DNA of 7,640 nucleotides, from positions 1 to 7,640 of the forward strand of contig JBAXQP010000129.1 in NCBI GenBank assembly GCA_037131655.1, written 5' to 3'. This DNA is from a bacterium. GTDB lineage: Bacteria; Armatimonadota; Fimbriimonadia; Fimbriimonadales; JBAXQP01. A program made the translations under genes and the position numbers. Below the pieces are notes generated by a model. The model was not told where the DNA came from. It made no database searches and was given only the letters and a program-made list of their open reading frames with translations. The number at the start of each line of letters is the position of its first letter. Positions within the stretch are counted from its first letter, which is position 1. Of the stretch, positions 6,954-7,640 are shown in pieces.

Positions 6954-7640
6954 TGAGTAAAGACTTTCCTATCATATTCGAAGAGAGTGTTAAGGGCAGA
7001 ACGGGCGTATCGGTTCCTAAGTGTGATGTGCCGCAATTTCCAATCGAAGCTTTACTAGGCAAAGAAAATCTCAGGGATAATTTGTTGCTTCCTGAGGTCA
7101 GCGAATTGCAGACCGTTCGCCACTTTACCAATCTTTCCCGACGTAACTACGGCATAGATAACGGATTCTATCCTTTAGGTTCCTGCACAATGAAGTATAA
7201 CCCACGGGTGAATGAGACGGTTGCAGCTTTGCCGGGGTTTACCGACACGCATCCACTTCAACCCGAATGCCTATCGCAAGGTGCGCTTCAACTTCTTCAT
7301 GAAGTATCGAGTTATTTAAAAGCAATTACCGGCTTTGATGATATTTCATTGCAGCCTGCGGCAGGCGCGCAAGGTGAGATGACGTGCCTAATGTTGGTCA
7401 AGGCATATCATGAGGCGCGTGGGGAAGGGAAGAAGCGAACAGTGGTTTTGGTGCCGGACACAGCGCATGGCACAAACCCCGCTTCCGCTGCTCGGTGTGG
7501 CTATACGGTGAAGTCGATTAAGACTGATGATCTCGGGAATACCAATATAAAAGAGCTTGAAGCCTCGCTCGATGACAGTGTTGCCGCTATGATGCTCACT
7601 AGCCCTACCACTTTGGGGGTTTTTGAGACGAACGTTGAAA
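6953..7640 (+). CDS. gcvPB: Glycine dehydrogenase (decarboxylating), subunit 2, 5' part (cut by window edge)
   Basis: The first 229 codons of the catalytic half of the split P protein; the family is usually near 480-500 residues, so over half is missing beyond the edge. The ATG overlaps the gcvPA stop by one base (TGATG, 6951-6955), with GAGGAG at 6939-6944 and an 8-nt spacer, pointing to coupled translation in equal amounts with GcvPA. Diagnostic blocks: RNYGIDNGFYPLGSCTMKYNP (64-84), LQPAAGAQGEMT (133-144), VPDTAHGTNPASAA (167-180) and LTSPTTLGVFE, close to the family LTNPNTLGLFE. The pyridoxal-phosphate lysine (HLNLHK motif) lies outside the window. Residue 140 is Gln in GAQGE, whereas split-type GcvPB proteins I recall have GAHGE and single-chain GcvP has GAQGE. 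No frameshift is seen in the visible part. Confidence 0.97.
   Translation, partial: MSKDFPIIFEESVKGRTGVSVPKCDVPQFPIEALLGKENLRDNLLLPEVSELQTVRHFTNLSRRNYGIDNGFYPLGSCTMKYNPRVNETVAALPGFTDTHPLQPECLSQGALQLLHEVSSYLKAITGFDDISLQPAAGAQGEMTCLMLVKAYHEARGEGKKRTVVLVPDTAHGTNPASAARCGYTVKSIKTDDLGNTNIKELEASLDDSVAAMMLTSPTTLGVFETNVE

Overview
The window is ordinary bacterial chromosome with five complete protein genes and one that runs off the right edge, all on the plus strand. The host is not named by the sequence. A PEP-CTERM surface protein implies a Gram-negative-type envelope with an exosortase system. A glycine decarboxylase split into two subunits (gcvPA and gcvPB) is typical of Firmicutes, Thermotogae, Thermus and several deep-branching phyla, but not of most Proteobacteria. 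Together these fit a PVC-type or Armatimonadota-like bacterium, which is a low-confidence inference.

Layout. Positions 1-171 are AT-rich non-coding DNA. Positions 172-3300 encode a large cytoplasmic hybrid sensor histidine kinase: five PAS domains, an HDFNN-type HisKA domain, an ATPase domain and a C-terminal receiver. A 225-bp gap follows, beginning with a small hairpin that overlaps the kinase stop codon. Positions 3526-4191 encode a secreted PEP-CTERM protein, closed by a strong Rho-independent terminator (4205-4236). A well-formed extended -10 promoter (4283-4311) with a G-rich spacer then drives a RimJ/RimL-like GNAT acetyltransferase (4350-4928). The 280-bp gap after it holds a 105-bp modular inverted repeat (4945-5049), a second hairpin and a likely promoter. 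The last block is the glycine cleavage operon gcvH-gcvPA-gcvPB (5209 to the edge). It is tightly coupled: 2 nt between the first pair and a 1-nt stop/start overlap (TGATG) between the second.

How the genes relate. Only the gcv genes form a clear functional unit. GcvPA and GcvPB together decarboxylate glycine and load the aminomethyl group onto lipoyl-GcvH. The usual fourth gene, gcvT, is not upstream of gcvH here. The kinase, the PEP-CTERM protein and the acetyltransferase look like independent transcription units. No phage, CRISPR, insertion sequence, tRNA or rRNA was seen. I found no convincing new multi-gene system. The features most worth a second look are the nested inverted repeat at 4945-5049 and the PEP-CTERM protein, which seems to belong to a recurring but uncharacterised type.
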